The notes beneath the pieces are model-generated. The model was given only the letters and a program-made list of their open reading frames with translations. It made no database searches and was not told the origin of the DNA. 64,000 nt of DNA, from positions 1 through 64,000 of IMG/VR virus record IMGVR_UViG_3300030406_002001; one strand, written 5' to 3'. This stretch comes from a virus. Made by a program: the position numbers and the translations under genes. Below are positions 26,278 to 34,004 of this stretch, piece after piece (the first letter of the stretch is position 1; every line of letters begins with the position of its first letter).

Positions 26278-27755
26278 AATCTTATTCCTTTTGCTTTTTT
26301 TATTTGTAAATGCTTCAGAAAGTTAAAAACTTCTGGTGTTGGTGGTGTGGGCAAGACCATTTTAGAATGGGGAAAGTGTTTATATTTTTCTCTAAAAGTA
26401 TGACTTGCCCACCCCTCTTTATACCCTTTTTGTCTAGCAATAAACAATAGTTGGGCATAAAAACTTTTCTTATCTTCTGTTTTAATATTCTCTTTTGGTT
26501 TCTTAACTTCTTGTAATCTACCTTGCTTGATTAATAATTGCACTTCTTTCTTTGTTGGCACAAAATTACAGTTAGGACATTCTGGGTTTTCTTTTGTAGG
26601 TTTGTAAACAAAATCACATTTAATACAAGTAAAAGGTTGTTTGATTATTTCTTTTGGTTCTTTTAGTTTCTTCTTATCTTCTTTACTGTACTCTAGTTTC
26701 CATTCTCTTCTTTCATCTGGAAAACCATTTTCATAAACTGCACCGGCATGATCTATAATCATGGTATCTTTTTTATTTGTGTATGGTCTTAAACTCCTAC
26801 CAACCATTTGTAAATATAGACCTACACTTTTTGTTGGTCTGGCTAACACTACACAAGATATTTTTGGCATATCCCAACCCTCTGTGAGTATCTGACAATT
26901 ACATAACACTTTTATCTTATCATCTTGCATCATGTTTAGTTGTCTTTCTCTTTCTATGTCTGGCATTTCACTATCTATGTGTCCACTTGGTATGCCATTC
27001 TGATTAAATATTTTGCAAATATATTTACTGTGAGCAATACTACTAGCAAATACTACTGTTGGTCTGTCAAGTGCAAACTGAATCCAATGCTCTACTAAAT
27101 CACCAACTAATTTAACTTTGTTCATTCTCTTATCTAGTTCTTTTACATCATAATCACCTCTTACTGTCGCAACACCTTTTAAATCTGGTATTGTTGGTGC
27201 AAAAACTTTACATGGAACTAAAAAACCTTGTGTTGTTAGAGTTTTAATATCACTAACTTCAACCAATGTATCATATATATCCCCTAAACCACTTGAGTCA
27301 TTTCGCAGAGGGGTAGCAGTTAAACCTACAACATAAGCATCTGGATATTCTGCTAATAATTTTCTGAATGATTTGCTTGTTGACCTATGTGCTTCATCTA
27401 TAATTAATAAATCAGCTTTGGGTTTATAAAAATCATCATCATCTTTTCTTGATATAAATGTTTGAATACTTGCTATCTGTGTATCGTAATGCCATACACC
27501 TGTTATACCTGCCATAATTACACCTGCATTTATACCAAACTGATGTAGCTTTGTTGAACATTGTTTCACAAGTTCCCTCCTATGTGCAACAAACAAACTT
27601 GATTTGTTTTTTTGCTCTACCTTTTCTATCATCCTACTGGCAATAACTGTCTTACCAGAGCCAGTTGGTGCAACTAATAAAACTTTTTTGCACCCTCTAG
27701 CAAATTGTTCCTTTACATTTTGTATTGCAAACTCTTGATATTTACGAAGTTCCAT
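26274..27755 (-). CDS. SF2 DEAD/DEAH-box DNA helicase
   Basis: About 493 aa from the ATG at 27755 (MELRKYQ; an ATG at 27773 is also possible). Motif I APTGSGKT at residues 29-36, motif II DEAH near 120-123, motif III TAT, motif V LTEGWDMP and motif VI QMVGRSLRP are intact. A C-terminal zinc ribbon is visible (CIKC...CPNC). It belongs to the UvrB/RecG/SSL2-like phage helicases used in replication, next to an AEP primase. Confidence 0.9.
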   Translation of the reverse strand: MELRKYQEFAIQNVKEQFARGCKKVLLVAPTGSGKTVIASRMIEKVEQKNKSSLFVAHRRELVKQCSTKLHQFGINAGVIMAGITGVWHYDTQIASIQTFISRKDDDDFYKPKADLLIIDEAHRSTSKSFRKLLAEYPDAYVVGLTATPLRNDSSGLGDIYDTLVEVSDIKTLTTQGFLVPCKVFAPTIPDLKGVATVRGDYDVKELDKRMNKVKLVGDLVEHWIQFALDRPTVVFASSIAHSKYICKIFNQNGIPSGHIDSEMPDIERERQLNMMQDDKIKVLCNCQILTEGWDMPKISCVVLARPTKSVGLYLQMVGRSLRPYTNKKDTMIIDHAGAVYENGFPDERREWKLEYSKEDKKKLKEPKEIIKQPFTCIKCDFVYKPTKENPECPNCNFVPTKKEVQLLIKQGRLQEVKKPKENIKTEDKKSFYAQLLFIARQKGYKEGWASHTFREKYKHFPHSKMVLPTPPTPEVFNFLKHLQIKKAKGIRL

Positions 27756-28539
27756 ACCTATTCCATATATCATTTAATTGAAACATAACTTCACTATAAC
27801 TTTCTGGAGGGTTGCACTTGTTAGCAAATGTCAATACTTGATCTTTTGCATACTCATACGACTCACCTCTCATTCTCATAGCAACTAACATCTTAACAAG
27901 ATATTCATGCCTACCACCTAATCCTACACCTCTAACTTGAAAATCCTTGTTTCTTGTATAATTAGTAGGGTTGTATTTTATTATTTTTTTCTTTGGTCTT
28001 TGCAAAGCTAGTCCATCTCTAATATCTTTCATTGTATATGGTGTTGTAATGTTTTGCTTAACTATCTTAACAGGATATGGTTTTTTTTTATTGTGCCAAA
28101 AACCTGCAACCCTCATTATTCTTGGTAAATCTTTTACTGCCCTATCTGACCCAAACTTACTTGCTAATGCTTGTTGATATAATGTAAAGGTTTCTTTTGG
28201 CATATCATCTACCAACCAATAAACATGATATTTATTTGGACTTGTATTTATTATAAAATGTGGTGGTACATCAAACTTATCCGGCATGGGTGTACCATCA
28301 AAATCACAAAATACTGCTCTTACTTTTGTTATATGTTTTGTAGTCCTACCCTCTAAATTAGTTTGGTTTACTGTAAAATATACACCTGCACCTTTTTTGT
28401 TAAGTTCAGTAAGCTCATCTATATGCTGATCTATTGTGCCATGTAATTGTTTTATAATTCTTTTATTCTTTCCTTTATCACAAAAGGTCTGAAAACTATG
28501 CTCTTCTCCAAAAGGATATAAGAAATCTTTGTATTGCAC
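27742..28539 (-). CDS. RepB-like AEP DNA primase
   Basis: Start chosen at GTG 28539 because GGGAG lies eight bases upstream; in-frame TTG/GTG codons up to 28557 are possible. About 265 aa. Key motifs are AVFCDFDGTPMP (metal-binding DxD), TSPNKYHVYWLVDD (the sxH motif) and LPRIMRVAGFWHNKK, those of archaeo-eukaryotic primases of the RepB type. It overlaps the helicase start, implying joint function. Confidence 0.8.
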   Translation of the reverse strand: MQYKDFLYPFGEEHSFQTFCDKGKNKRIIKQLHGTIDQHIDELTELNKKGAGVYFTVNQTNLEGRTTKHITKVRAVFCDFDGTPMPDKFDVPPHFIINTSPNKYHVYWLVDDMPKETFTLYQQALASKFGSDRAVKDLPRIMRVAGFWHNKKKPYPVKIVKQNITTPYTMKDIRDGLALQRPKKKIIKYNPTNYTRNKDFQVRGVGLGGRHEYLVKMLVAMRMRGESYEYAKDQVLTFANKCNPPESYSEVMFQLNDIWNRYGTS

Positions 28540-28597
28540 TATCTTTGCTCCCACCAAAAAATGAACAATCCTAACAAAATGTATATTAATACTAAAA

Positions 28598-28975
28598 TCA
28601 TTTTATATTCTTCCACCTTATTCTTGCACCCAACTTTCCTGCTTTACTTCTTTTTATTCTATTTAGTTCTTGTTCTTTTCTTTCTTCCTCTGCTTGGATA
28701 CATTGTAAATATATTTTACCATTCTTTTCAACTTGCTTAAATAAATGTATTATGTTTGGAATCATGGTCTTTAGTTTATCAATCCTACAATTACACATTC
28801 TGCTTAACACCTCTACATCATATTCTATCTCAAAACCTTGCCAACAATGGCAATACAGTAATATATATGCACCTTGCTCTTCTAATGATAATCTTAATCT
28901 GTCCGGATTTGTTAGCCAATCACTAGCATAAAACTGAAAAGCAGGTGATTGTTCATGACTTCTTGATTTTCGCAT
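28598..28975 (-). CDS. YdaU/DUF1376-like replication protein
   Basis: 125 aa. PAFQFYASDWLTNPDRLRLS, then EEQGAYILLYCHCWQ, is the DUF1376/YdaU N-terminal winged-helix signature seen in phage replication initiators. It is short and lacks a C-terminal DnaC-binding region. First gene of the minus-strand replication block. Confidence 0.8.
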   Translation of the reverse strand: MRKSRSHEQSPAFQFYASDWLTNPDRLRLSLEEQGAYILLYCHCWQGFEIEYDVEVLSRMCNCRIDKLKTMIPNIIHLFKQVEKNGKIYLQCIQAEEERKEQELNRIKRSKAGKLGARIRWKNIK

Positions 28976-28982
28976 AGTTGTT

Positions 28983-29011
28983 AATGTAAGTTAACTGCAA
29001 CATATTGTCAA
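28983..29011 (-). promoter_or_regulatory. Promoter of replication block with overlapping operator
   Basis: On the minus strand TTGACA (29006-29011), a 17-base spacer and TACATT (28983-28988). The palindromic site TTAACTTACATTAA (28981-28994) covers the -10 box, ideal for repression. Confidence 0.8.
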
Positions 29012-29193
29012 CTTTTTTTTAAAATTAGGTGTAAGTGTTGTTATATCTTGTGTAGAAGTTGAAGGTGAAGATGAAGATGAAGGTGAAGATGAAGGGCTAT
29101 AATTTGCCATTGGCAAAAAATAGCAATCCTATAACAATGCTATGGCAATGCTATGCTCTAAAACCCTTACTCACATTGACTTACAAATAATTG
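29012..29193. other. Non-coding spacer with GAAGRTG repeats
   Basis: No convincing gene. It holds a purine-rich run of GAAGGTGAAGATG units (about 29056-29095), a near-perfect palindrome TTTGCCATTGGCAAA (29103-29117) and tandem CAATGCTATG copies (about 29131-29152). These could be protein-binding or origin sequences, given the replication genes alongside. Confidence 0.4.
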
Positions 29194-29222
29194 TTGACTT
29201 AGGTTAAATGATGTGATATAAT
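29194..29222 (+). promoter_or_regulatory. Promoter with operator at -35
   Basis: TTGACT (29194-29199), a 17-base spacer and TATAAT (29217-29222). The operator-like TTGACTTAGGTTAA (29194-29207) covers the -35. It drives the small gene at 29247. Confidence 0.8.
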
Positions 29223-29246
29223 ATTATAGTAAAGGGGGTGATATTT

Positions 29247-29411
29247 TTGACACAAATGAATACAAAAAAATATGCTAGTGAATGGTTAAATAATTTTTGT
29301 CATAGATTAATAAAAGACATTAAAAGTTCAAAATCATTTAGTGCTAATTACAAAAAGAATATGAATGAAGAAATGAACAATATTCAATATCTTTTAAAAG
29401 TTGGAAAATAA
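29247..29411 (+). CDS. Small basic protein (54 aa)
   Basis: A TTG at 29247 lies six bases after AAAGGGGGTG and is preferred over ATG 29256, which is too far from it. From the ATG it reads MNTKKYASEWLNNFCHRLIK. It has its own promoter and terminator, so it is probably a regulatory or early-acting peptide facing the Cro-like gene. Family unknown. Confidence 0.6.
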   Translation: MTQMNTKKYASEWLNNFCHRLIKDIKSSKSFSANYKKNMNEEMNNIQYLLKVGK

Positions 29412-29414
29412 ATT

Positions 29415-29441
29415 AAAGGGGGAGTTCACAGCTCCCCTTTT
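29415..29441. terminator. Bidirectional terminator
   Basis: An AAAGGGGGAG / CTCCCCTTTT hairpin with a 7-nt loop, with A/T runs on both sides. It separates the convergent genes at 29247-29411 and 29440-29637. Confidence 0.8.
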
Positions 29442-29637
29442 AAAATTTTAAATCTGGTCTAATATAATCTACTGTATAATCACCAAAATTAGCAATTTGA
29501 AATGCTCTTAACTGTGGGATCACTTCCCATTTAGATACGGCAGGGTGTGAAATTTTCAGCAACCTAGATAAATTCTTACCACCACCATATTTAGTGATGA
29601 CTTCTTGTTTTCTTTCTATGGCTAATTCATAACTCAT
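29440..29637 (-). CDS. Cro/YdaS-like repressor
   Basis: 65 aa. KQEVITKYGGGKNLSRLLKISHPAVSKWEVIP contains a clear helix-turn-helix of the Cro/YdaS type (G-xxx-LSRLL-KIS-HPAVSKWE). It lies between palindromic sites at 29659 and 29697 in a divergent promoter region, as in lambdoid cro control. It is the best candidate for the protein binding the TTAACTTANNTTAA sites. No separate CI-like repressor was seen. Confidence 0.85.
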   Translation of the reverse strand: MSYELAIERKQEVITKYGGGKNLSRLLKISHPAVSKWEVIPQLRAFQIANFGDYTVDYIRPDLKF

Positions 29638-29646
29638 AATACATAT

Positions 29647-29711
29647 ATTATAATTTTATTAACTTTTGTCAATATATTGTTGACATATTATTAGAGTTAA
29701 CTTATATTAAT
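29647..29711. promoter_or_regulatory. Divergent promoters of cro-like and SSB-like genes
   Basis: Plus strand: TTGACA (29680-29685), 17-base spacer, TATATT (29703-29708), with operator TTAACTTATATTAA (29697-29710) over the -10. Minus strand: TTGACA (29667-29672) and a TATAAT at 29647-29652 with a short spacer, overlapped by TTAACTTTTGTCAA (29659-29672). Both transcription units can be shut by one DNA-binding protein. Confidence 0.8.
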
Positions 29712-29738
29712 TAGATAATTATAACAAAAGGGAAAACA

Positions 29739-30335
29739 ATGAGTTTAATAATAAAAGATGATAGCCAACAATCTAAGTACCCCCAACTATCAATAGGGGT
29801 TCATAATGCTAGATGTATTAGAGTTATAGATTTAGGCACACAGAGAAATGAATATAAGGGGGAAGTGTCTTGGAAAAGAAAAGTTATGATAACTTGGGAA
29901 GTCCACAACAAAGATTCTGAAGAACCTTTTGAGATTAGTAAATTTTATAATCACAGTATGTATGAGAAGGCAAATCTTTCCATAGATTTAGTTTCTTGGA
30001 GAGGTAGACCTTTTACAGAAAGAGAAAAAAAGGGTTTTGATATAGGCAATCTTGTTGGCAAAGTATGTCAATTAAATGTTATAGAGGGTAATAATGGTAA
30101 ACCAAAAATTCAAACTGTACTACCAACTAAAGATGAAGTAGGTATTCAATATAACAAATCATTGGTTTTTAGTATTGAAGACTATCAAAAAGGTGAGCTT
30201 AAAATCTTCAATCAATTAAGAGAAGGTATAAGAAATATGATATTAGAGTCAAAAGAACTTGAAGGACAATCTCAAGAAGATGTAAAAGAACATGGAGAAA
30301 GTGATATAGAGCCAGATGATGCAGTACCATTTTAA
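29739..30335 (+). CDS. Phage SSB-like DNA-binding protein
   Basis: 198 aa. An OB-fold-like core (ARCIRVIDLGTQRNEYKG, WKRKVMITWEVHN, ISKFYNHSMYEKANLSID) ends in an acidic tail DIEPDDAVPF, like the SSB C-terminal tip that recruits partner proteins. This DUF669-type phage ssDNA-binding family fits its place beside the recombination nuclease. Confidence 0.7.
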   Translation: MSLIIKDDSQQSKYPQLSIGVHNARCIRVIDLGTQRNEYKGEVSWKRKVMITWEVHNKDSEEPFEISKFYNHSMYEKANLSIDLVSWRGRPFTEREKKGFDIGNLVGKVCQLNVIEGNNGKPKIQTVLPTKDEVGIQYNKSLVFSIEDYQKGELKIFNQLREGIRNMILESKELEGQSQEDVKEHGESDIEPDDAVPF

Positions 30336-30342
30336 TAGTAAT

Positions 30343-30480
30343 ATGATAGAATATTATAACAAAGAGGGGTATATAGTTAGTTCTTCCGGAAAACTTATTT
30401 TAGATCATAAAGGCAATAAAATATTTGTTCCAAAAGAATACAGAGATAAATCTAATATGTGGCAAGAATGGAGTAAATAA
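30343..30480 (+). CDS. Small early protein (45 aa)
   Basis: ATG at 30343; reads MIEYYNKEGYIVSSSGKLIL and ends NMWQEWSK. Short alpha-beta protein in the operon from 29739. The following gene begins directly after its stop. Unknown function. Confidence 0.5.
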   Translation: MIEYYNKEGYIVSSSGKLILDHKGNKIFVPKEYRDKSNMWQEWSK

Positions 30481-30684
30481 ATGGAAACATTAATAATAGG
30501 ATTGGCAATTAATTTATACACATGGAGTAATGCAGATTTCTTTGTGCATAGAAAAAATAATGAAAGACAATATAAATGTGTATGGGTTGATAAAGGTTGG
30601 TCAAAAGCTGACAAAAATAATCCATCAATTACTATACTTGGGTACAGTAAGTACAAGCACCATTGCACATCAAAAGAAAAATAA
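30481..30684 (+). CDS. Small basic early protein (67 aa)
   Basis: METLIIGLAINLYTWSNADF, then a charged Lys/Trp-rich middle and a His/Cys end (KHHCTSKEK). The start directly abuts the upstream stop, and its own stop overlaps the next ATG (TAATG). Unknown function. Confidence 0.55.
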   Translation: METLIIGLAINLYTWSNADFFVHRKNNERQYKCVWVDKGWSKADKNNPSITILGYSKYKHHCTSKEK

Positions 30685-30899
30685 TGTTCAAGATATTTAT
30701 TATTACACTTTGGTTGGAATATGATGGAAAACTATTCATGAAGTATGCTTTGCCCTTACAAACAAAATGTAATTTTATAACTTGGTGGAATATTCAAGAA
30801 CAATTTTCCAAAACCCCCTATCATGCAGTTGCTATGAAATGCACAAGAATAAAAGACTTTAGAATAGATAAAAGGATATACAATAGTGAAACTTACTAA
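30684..30899 (+). CDS. Small early protein (71 aa)
   Basis: Start taken at ATG 30684 in the TAATG overlap. Reads MFKIFIITLWLEYDGKLFMK; the N-terminus is hydrophobic, the rest basic and aromatic. It overlaps the nuclease gene by 14 bases. Unknown function. Confidence 0.55.
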   Translation: MFKIFIITLWLEYDGKLFMKYALPLQTKCNFITWWNIQEQFSKTPYHAVAMKCTRIKDFRIDKRIYNSETY

Positions 30900-31773
30900 T
30901 AAAATGAACCTTCCCCTAGCTATCAAGAGAGCAGTAGAAAACGATCCTTATGACCCCTCTGGATCAGATATATCTACTACTCGCTTGATAGCACCCCCTT
31001 TAATTAGATACCTAGAAATCAAGCATCAAGATGAAATAGAAGAAGATGTTGCAGATAGAATATGGGCATTACTTGGTTCATCAGTACATCATGTAATTGA
31101 AAGAGCAAAGATAGAAAACGATTTAGCAGAAATACGATTGTTCTACAAAGATGATGATATAACGAATGGTTGGACATTATCTGGACAATTTGATTACATA
31201 ACAAGTGAAGGAGATTTAATTGATTTTAAAACTACTTCTGCTTGGTCAGCACTAGATGCTTTGCAAAATGGCAAAGATGAGTGGGAGGAACAACTAAATA
31301 TATTATATTTTTTAGCAAAGAACAATCCGGATAAAGTTAATGTAAAGATAAACAAATTATATATTATAGCTATATTAAGAGATTGGTCTAAGATACAAGC
31401 AAGAAAATCTGATAACTACCCACAAGCACAAGTAGTTCAAATACCTATTAGGTTGTGGTCAAATGAAGAACAAGAACATTTTATTAAAGAAAGAATAAGA
31501 TTACATCAAAAAGCTGATGCAGAAGAGCCAGATATATGTTCTCCTAAAGAAAGATGGAGAAAAGAAGATAGCTTTGCAGTTATGAAAGATGGTAGAAAGT
31601 CTGCACTAAGGGTATTACCAACTTTAAATGCTGCCAAAGAATATTTAAAAGAAAAAAATATGCAAGAGGGTAAGGGTTGTTTAATAGTACATAGAGCAGG
31701 TGAAGATGTTAGATGTGCTAAGTATTGTAGAGTCAATAAATGGTGTAAACACTTTAATGACACTATATTTTAG
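30886..31773 (+). CDS. Cas4/RecB-like PD-(D/E)XK exonuclease
   Basis: 295 aa from a GTG. LSGQFDYITSEGDLIDFKTTSAW carries the D...D-x-K catalytic motif of RecB-type nucleases, followed by EEQLNILYFLAKN. Near the C-terminus CAKYCRVNKWC supplies three cysteines and an earlier ICSPKERW a fourth, a likely Fe-S site as in Cas4/AddB. Probably a recombination exonuclease working with the SSB-like protein at 29739. Confidence 0.85.
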   Translation: MKLTNKMNLPLAIKRAVENDPYDPSGSDISTTRLIAPPLIRYLEIKHQDEIEEDVADRIWALLGSSVHHVIERAKIENDLAEIRLFYKDDDITNGWTLSGQFDYITSEGDLIDFKTTSAWSALDALQNGKDEWEEQLNILYFLAKNNPDKVNVKINKLYIIAILRDWSKIQARKSDNYPQAQVVQIPIRLWSNEEQEHFIKERIRLHQKADAEEPDICSPKERWRKEDSFAVMKDGRKSALRVLPTLNAAKEYLKEKNMQEGKGCLIVHRAGEDVRCAKYCRVNKWCKHFNDTIF

Positions 31774-31787
31774 TTAACTTAAATACA
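31774..31787 (+). promoter_or_regulatory. Operator-like half site before lysis genes
   Basis: TTAACTTAAATACA directly after the nuclease stop keeps the left half of the early operator. A CATAAT follows at 31792. It could control the lysis genes but is weaker than other sites. Confidence 0.4.
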
Positions 31788-31823
31788 CTTGCATAATCCA
31801 GAAATACCCCTAACATTGTCGTT

Positions 31824-31919
31824 ATGTGGGATAAAATTAAAAAAGTTACAAAGACTTGGACTATCTATAATTGGGTAGAAATTAGTTTACTACTACTAAT
31901 CTTGTGGAATGTTTGGTAG
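31824..31919 (+). CDS. Tiny membrane peptide before holin (31 aa)
   Basis: MWDKIKKVTKTWTIYNWVEI followed by LLLLILWNVW: a basic amphipathic start and a single membrane segment. Its stop is directly followed by the holin start, so it is probably a lysis-cassette component (pinholin, antiholin or spanin-like). No Shine-Dalgarno is obvious. Confidence 0.45.
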   Translation: MWDKIKKVTKTWTIYNWVEISLLLLILWNVW

Positions 31920-32321
31920 ATGTTACCTATTGGTTCAATAGTAAGTGTAGCAGGAAAAATTATCGATCAGTTTGTTGAGGACAAAGACCTTAAAACAAAG
32001 ATCAATGGTGAGCTAAAAAAACAAATCAATGAGCTTGATAAAAAACAAGCTGAAATCAACTTAGAACAAGCTAAACACCCAAGTCTTTTTGTTGCAGGAG
32101 CTAGACCTTGCATCATGTGGATATGTGCATTAGGTATCTTCACTAACTTTTTCTTTATGCCTATTGCTGAATGGATAGCAATTATGGTTGATCCTACTAT
32201 AAAACTCCCAGACCTAAACACAGGGGAGCTTATGACTCTAACTTTATCTTTATTGGGACTTGGTGGACTTCGTAGCTATGAAAAGTCAAAAGGTATAGCT
32301 AGAGATAACATGAAAAAATAA
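31920..32321 (+). CDS. Holin of the GTA 3TM type
   Basis: 133 aa. After a charged coiled helix (about residues 20-50), GARPCIMWICALGIFTNFFF and further hydrophobic segments to about 85, then LMTLTLSLLGLGGLRSYEKS near 103-122, form the GTA_holin_3TM pattern. It would permeabilise the inner membrane for endolysin release. Its stop overlaps the endolysin start (TAATG). Confidence 0.8.
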   Translation: MLPIGSIVSVAGKIIDQFVEDKDLKTKINGELKKQINELDKKQAEINLEQAKHPSLFVAGARPCIMWICALGIFTNFFFMPIAEWIAIMVDPTIKLPDLNTGELMTLTLSLLGLGGLRSYEKSKGIARDNMKK

Positions 32322-32758
32322 TGTTTGACAATTTAGAAGATTTAAAAGACCGGATCAAAACCCATGAAGGGTACTGTGATACAGTTTATAAAGATACACT
32401 TGGTAAAAGAACCATAGGATATGGACACCTCTGCACAGATGATGAAGAATGGGAAGATGGCAAAGCATACAGTATGAGCTATCTTAACGATATATTCGAA
32501 ATAGATTTTAATGAAGCAGTAAACCAAGCAGAAAAATTAATTGGAGATACTATCATTAAAAACAAAGCAGCAGAAATTATAGTTGAAATGGTTTTCCAAT
32601 TAGGTATGGGTGGTGTAAGTAAATTTAAAAAAATGTGGGCAGCATTGCAAAATCAAGATTATGAGGAAGCATCTGTGCAAATGTTAGATTCTAAATGGGC
32701 AAAACAAACACCAAATAGAGCACAAGATTTAGCTGCTATAATGAAAAGTGTTAGTTAA
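32321..32758 (+). CDS. Endolysin, GH24 T4-type lysozyme
   Basis: 145 aa. HEGYCDTVYKDTLGKRTIGY has the catalytic triad spacing of T4 lysozyme: E16, D25, T31, followed by YGH. C-terminal NRAQDLAAIM and the VFQLGMGGVSKFKKM helix fit the family. It has no signal peptide and so depends on the holin. It ends convergently against 32751-33215, overlapping by 8 bases. Confidence 0.92.
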   Translation: MFDNLEDLKDRIKTHEGYCDTVYKDTLGKRTIGYGHLCTDDEEWEDGKAYSMSYLNDIFEIDFNEAVNQAEKLIGDTIIKNKAAEIIVEMVFQLGMGGVSKFKKMWAALQNQDYEEASVQMLDSKWAKQTPNRAQDLAAIMKSVS

Positions 32759-33215
32759 ATAAATAAGTAAATTCCCAAAATAAAAACCCAACTGCACTAC
32801 CAACTACTGCAATAATAATTAACATATCTCTTCTTCTTTTTTTTTCTTGTATTTGTCGTTTAATTGCATCTTTGTGTTCTTTTCTTTGTCTTGCTATTTC
32901 TTTTTGTAATGCTTCCCATTGTGTTAATCCATCTGGTGCATATAATAAAAATATTTCTCTTAATTGATTTCTCATTTTTTCTATTTCCATTTTTCTTAAA
33001 TGAGCTGCAATAGCATTTTGTTCTATACTACTAAACTTACCAAACATACTTTTACCTTTATTGCTAGAATGTGTATCTATATGTGATTCTGCTTCTGCCC
33101 ATTTCATAATAGGACTAGCTAATTCTGTTAAATCTTTACCTACTTTTACACCTTGTTGTATTAAAGATATTGCAGATTTAGTAGCTGCAAATGCTGTAAT
33201 TGGATCGATTAACAT
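32751..33215 (-). CDS. C-terminally membrane-anchored protein near fibres (154 aa)
   Basis: A helical, charged protein (QWEALQKEIARQRKEHKDAI) with one C-terminal membrane segment LIIIAVVGSAVGFLFWEFTY. Proteins of this build lie by the tail fibre/lysis genes of many marine podoviruses; an i-spanin or virion role is possible. It is the last gene of the minus-strand module, meeting the endolysin tail to tail. Confidence 0.6.
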   Translation of the reverse strand: MLIDPITAFAATKSAISLIQQGVKVGKDLTELASPIMKWAEAESHIDTHSSNKGKSMFGKFSSIEQNAIAAHLRKMEIEKMRNQLREIFLLYAPDGLTQWEALQKEIARQRKEHKDAIKRQIQEKKRRRDMLIIIAVVGSAVGFLFWEFTYLFN

Positions 33216-33221
33216 TACCCC

Positions 33222-33494
33222 TCACTTTTTCTTTTTATGCCTTGCTGCAAATTTTCTTGCTGCTTCCACACTTCCAAACCCCCATTTTTTAAGTGCTAAT
33301 GCTTTTCTTGTTGGTCTACCTTTCTTATCTTTCATAGGACCTTTCATCCCTGCAAACCGAGCAGCAAAACTAACTCGTCTTGGATTAGTTCCTTTTTTTA
33401 CAGGAGGTTTTAAATTAGCACCTTCTTTTCTTTTAAAGTATTTTCTACCTGCTGCTGTCAATCCTCCTGTTTTACTTTTATGTATTTTTTTCAT
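33222..33494 (-). CDS. DUF6321-like basic protein (90 aa)
   Basis: The pattern GGLTAAGRKYFKRKEGANLK, PPVKKGTNPRRVSFAARF, GPMKDKKGRPTRKALALKKW is a small conserved phage family (DUF6321-like). A second, clearly related copy lies at 57320-57622 next to terminase genes of module B. Unknown role; strongly basic. Confidence 0.75.
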   Translation of the reverse strand: MKKIHKSKTGGLTAAGRKYFKRKEGANLKPPVKKGTNPRRVSFAARFAGMKGPMKDKKGRPTRKALALKKWGFGSVEAARKFAARHKKKK

Positions 33495-33495
33495 A

Positions 33496-33696
33496 TTATA
33501 TATCTAATATTTTAAAAAACAATGTTATCAATACTCCCATAATAGACAAAGTTGATCCCATTATTAATATCTCAAGTCTTTTAACTCGATAATCTAGTTT
33601 ATCTAATAATGTTTGAACCATAGTCCTATACATAGCACACTCTTTTTCATGTGCTTTCATTTCTGATTTCAAACTGCTGTATGATTGTCTAGCCAT
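33496..33696 (-). CDS. Small tail-anchored membrane protein (66 aa)
   Basis: A charged coiled N-terminus (LKSEMKAHEKECAMYRTMVQ) with one C-terminal membrane segment LIMGSTLSIMGVLITLFFKI. The coiled-coil-plus-TM build resembles spanin or holin-like accessory proteins, but no signature proves it. Abuts the chaperone-like gene. Confidence 0.55.
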   Translation of the reverse strand: MARQSYSSLKSEMKAHEKECAMYRTMVQTLLDKLDYRVKRLEILIMGSTLSIMGVLITLFFKILDI

Positions 33697-33992
33697 TATT
33701 TAGGTTTCTCTGGCATAGTAACAGCTTTAGCTTTATCTACTGTGTCTACATCTTTAGTTATATCTCTTAACTTTTGTCTATATGTTTTCCAAGCATCTGA
33801 CATAGTTAAATCAGACATACCCATCCAATCACATTCAGCAAGAAGGTTAGTTCTTTCTTCACGAATACTAACCATAAGTCTGTCATACTCACCATCAGCC
33901 CATTCTTTATCTCTTGCTTCCAGTTCTTTAATTTCATCGGCAGTAAGTTTTACCTCAACACCATTGACCATTTTAGTTTTATAAATAGACAT
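33696..33992 (-). CDS. Phage tail assembly chaperone (Phage_tail_APC-like)
   Basis: 98 aa. REERTNLLAECDWMGMSDLT, then DAWKTYRQKLRDITK and a Pro-containing end, matches the Phage_tail_APC pattern (R..RN.LL.ecDW...D..l.....W..YRq.LRdi). Likely helps fold or attach fibres encoded just upstream of it in the operon. Confidence 0.75.
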   Translation of the reverse strand: MSIYKTKMVNGVEVKLTADEIKELEARDKEWADGEYDRLMVSIREERTNLLAECDWMGMSDLTMSDAWKTYRQKLRDITKDVDTVDKAKAVTMPEKPK

Positions 33993-34004
33993 ATTACCTC
34001 CTTT

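Noticed and set aside
33061-33507. 148-aa plus-strand frame over the fibre-side small genes
   Set aside because: It runs antisense to two supported genes, one of them a clear DUF6321-like protein, and has no start signals.
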